The notes beneath the pieces are model-generated. The model did no database searches. It was not told where the DNA came from and saw nothing but the letters and a program-made list of their open reading frames with translations. 5,179 nucleotides of DNA from an uncultured Clostridia bacterium (GTDB lineage: Bacteria > Bacillota > Clostridia > Peptostreptococcales > Anaerovoracaceae). The stretch covers positions 1 through 5,179 of the forward strand of contig CALIBC010000022.1 in NCBI GenBank assembly GCA_938045615.1, in the 5' to 3' direction. Both the position numbers and the translations under genes were made by a program. This document shows positions 5,152 to 5,179 of this stretch, in pieces (within the stretch, counting starts at the first letter, position 1; every line of letters begins with the position of its first letter).

Positions 5152-5179
5152 TGTGTTATTATTTTTGTATATATTGACA
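5152..5179 (+). repeat. 28-bp inverted repeat, copy 2, ending at the window edge with a -35 box
   Basis: Exact inverse copy of 4840-4867. It ends in TTGACA (5174-5179) at the very last base of the window. In copy 1 this hexamer is the -35 box of guaB, so copy 2 may be the upstream half of a promoter for a plus-strand gene outside the window. The 83 bp between it and the tRNA-Leu promoter show no gene and no other convincing site. Confidence 0.88.

Noticed and set aside
1..5179. CRISPR array, insertion sequence, prophage or defence island
   Set aside because: No spaced repeat series, transposase, integrase or defence gene was seen. The only notable repeat is the two-copy 28-bp inverted repeat.

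Overview
The window looks like ordinary chromosomal housekeeping sequence from a bacterium of the Bacillota. Evidence is the strong purine-rich ribosome binding sites, consensus sigma-A type promoters, tRNA genes with encoded CCA ends, hairpin-plus-T terminators and a YitT/DUF2179 membrane protein. The style of the Crp/Fnr protein and flavin reductase suggests Negativicutes (Selenomonas-like). That is an impression from protein resemblance and has not been tested by any search.

Layout, left to right. Positions 1-1595 hold a minus-strand operon. It starts at a promoter at 1567-1595 and reads a YitT-family membrane protein (564-1481), then a metallo-beta-lactamase-fold hydrolase (1-558) whose C-terminus is cut off by the window edge. 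Diverging from it, a consensus promoter (1621-1650) drives two plus-strand valine tRNAs, GAC (1682-1758) and CAC (1801-1876). A terminator-like hairpin follows each of them. Next is a two-gene plus-strand operon, a flavin reductase-like protein (1986-2516) and a Crp/Fnr-family regulator (2521-3219). The second gene's Shine-Dalgarno overlaps the stop region of the first. A symmetrical 15-bp hairpin (3220-3257) ends this operon and probably also the converging minus-strand IMP dehydrogenase gene, guaB (3266-4771). Upstream of guaB lie its promoter (4817-4845), a terminator (4878-4919) and a minus-strand tRNA-Leu(CAA) (4941-5027) with its own promoter (5040-5068).

The genes do not form one pathway. 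guaB commits IMP to guanine nucleotide synthesis, the flavin reductase/regulator pair looks like a small redox module, and the YitT/hydrolase pair has no known joint function. The most notable points are an exact 28-bp inverted repeat, one copy of which carries the guaB -35 box while the other ends exactly at the window edge. Others are the close resemblance of this IMP dehydrogenase to the unusual, drug-insensitive enzyme of the protozoan Tritrichomonas foetus, and a terminator between the two tRNA-Val genes. I found no CRISPR array, transposase, phage gene or recognisable defence system, and I do not think a new multi-gene system is present here.
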